IMG/VR virus record: IMGVR_UViG_3300027770_000316
Coordinates: 1-20,187 of that record
Reading direction: 5' to 3' (one strand)
Source: a virus
DNA length: 20,187 bases
The translations under genes and the position numbers were made by a program. The notes below the pieces were generated by a model. It was not told where the DNA came from. It worked only from the letters and a program-made list of their open reading frames with translations, and ran no database searches. Of this stretch, positions 19,497 to 20,187 are shown piece by piece (the first letter of the stretch is position 1; each line of letters opens with the position of its first letter).

Positions 19497-20187
19497 ATGG
19501 CAGATTCAACGGAAGTTACTGAACTGGATATGTTGAAACTAGCGGCAGCAGCCGATGCAGGATTGGAAACAGTCCCGCAGGATGAGCCGAAAGTGGAAGC
19601 AAAAACAGAGGTCGCTTCAAGCGGAGATACCGAGCAGAAACCCGCGCCTGCTGGAGAAGCCGAAACAAACAAACGTGGAGCCTCGGATGAGGTTCCAGCC
19701 TCTAAGGAGAAATCCAAAGAAGCAAGTTCTTTAACAGACCAACCTTCAGAAAACAACTCGGAATCGGCTTCCGAACAAAAGAAGCCTACCCGATATGAGA
19801 AGGCAAAGAGCAGACTCGAAAAAGAGTGGGACGATGTTAGAGAAGAAAAAGCAAGACTCAAATCAGAGCGTGAATCAATCGAACAGGCCAAAGCCCAACG
19901 AGAGACTTCGCAATCTGGTTCTGAGGTGCAGAAAACTGGAAACCGCCGCTTTAGTGCGGAGGATTACAGGGAAGCGGCAAAAAGCTATCGTGACGAAGGC
20001 CGTGATGATCTTGCAAAACTCGCAGAACAAAAGTCCACTGAAATCGAATCTGAGGATCGCAAAGAGTTTGAGCAAAAAACTCAAACTGAATTAAAGTCAG
20101 CATGGGATAAAAACCTACTTGAAGAAGTAGATTCTAACCCAGACCTTAAAGATTCTAAAAGCCAACTCTACAAAGCAGTATCTGAGA
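19497..20187 (+). CDS. Scaffold-like protein (3' truncated by window)
   Basis: An open frame from ATG 19497 (AAAGAAAGG upstream) to the right edge, 230 codons without a stop. The first 130 residues are low-complexity Glu/Ala/Ser/Lys (MADSTEVTELDMLKLAAAAD onward). A coiled-coil-like charged region follows (RYEKAKSRLEKEWDDV, then ERESIEQAKAQRE). Acidic, helical proteins after the portal gene are typically capsid scaffolds. The minus-strand frame across it is a shadow. The capsid gene would be expected beyond the window. Confidence 0.7.
   Translation, partial: MADSTEVTELDMLKLAAAADAGLETVPQDEPKVEAKTEVASSGDTEQKPAPAGEAETNKRGASDEVPASKEKSKEASSLTDQPSENNSESASEQKKPTRYEKAKSRLEKEWDDVREEKARLKSERESIEQAKAQRETSQSGSEVQKTGNRRFSAEDYREAAKSYRDEGRDDLAKLAEQKSTEIESEDRKEFEQKTQTELKSAWDKNLLEEVDSNPDLKDSKSQLYKAVSE

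Noticed and set aside
19451-19891. Serine-rich minus-strand ORF of 146 residues
   Set aside because: It is the antisense of the low-complexity Glu/Ala/Ser scaffold gene.

Overview
The window is a segment of a tailed bacteriophage genome (Caudoviricetes). It carries a terminase small/large pair, a portal protein, a scaffold-like protein cut by the right edge, a lysis-like trio and a phage replication/recombination module. Genes are very tightly packed, mostly with 4-base ATGA/GTGA/TTGA stop-start overlaps. The putative outer-membrane lipoprotein (o-spanin-like) at 16508-16723 suggests a Gram-negative host. I see no rRNA, tRNA, integrase, DNA polymerase or CRISPR array. Neither the host nor the virion type (podo-, sipho- or myovirus) can be fixed from this window.

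Layout. (1) 1-2150, plus strand: recombination/processing genes, with the end of an unidentified gene, a PD-(D/E)XK resolvase-like nuclease, an SSB-like protein with an SSB-type C-terminal tip, and a RecB/Cas4-like exonuclease. (2) 2151-8543, plus strand: a long chain of small accessory genes starting behind a pair of operator-like inverted repeats. It holds a dNTP-diphosphohydrolase-like (DUF5664-type) protein, three glycosyltransferases (GT-A, GREB1/TET-associated-like, GT9-like GT-B), a Fe(II)/2-oxoglutarate dioxygenase, several tiny membrane proteins and many unknowns. (3) 8544-10590: a candidate structured RNA, then a zinc-finger/AEP-type primase and a RepA-like AAA helicase. (4) 10591-11577: short tandem repeats and a GC-rich hairpin (possible origin), then four small phage proteins. 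(5) 11632-14055, minus strand: an island of about ten small genes including a Gp88-family protein. It contains a dispersed 11-15 bp repeat and is driven from a compact divergent promoter at 14062-14112. (6) 14126-20187, plus strand: terminase, holin-like and overlapping spanin-like genes, portal, an SAM methyltransferase, a conserved unknown and a scaffold.

How it fits together: the left part would process and replicate DNA, the minus-strand island is probably expressed separately as accessory or host-interaction genes, and the right part packages DNA and builds the head. The most intriguing unit is the 2-oxoglutarate dioxygenase plus glycosyltransferase set at 2938-7944. It includes a protein that looks like the TET/JBP-associated (GREB1-like) glycosyltransferases proposed to decorate hydroxymethylated DNA bases, but no recognisable TET/JBP enzyme is seen here. 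A DNA base hypermodification system is therefore a hypothesis worth testing. Family assignments come from motif recognition by eye; no database search was run.
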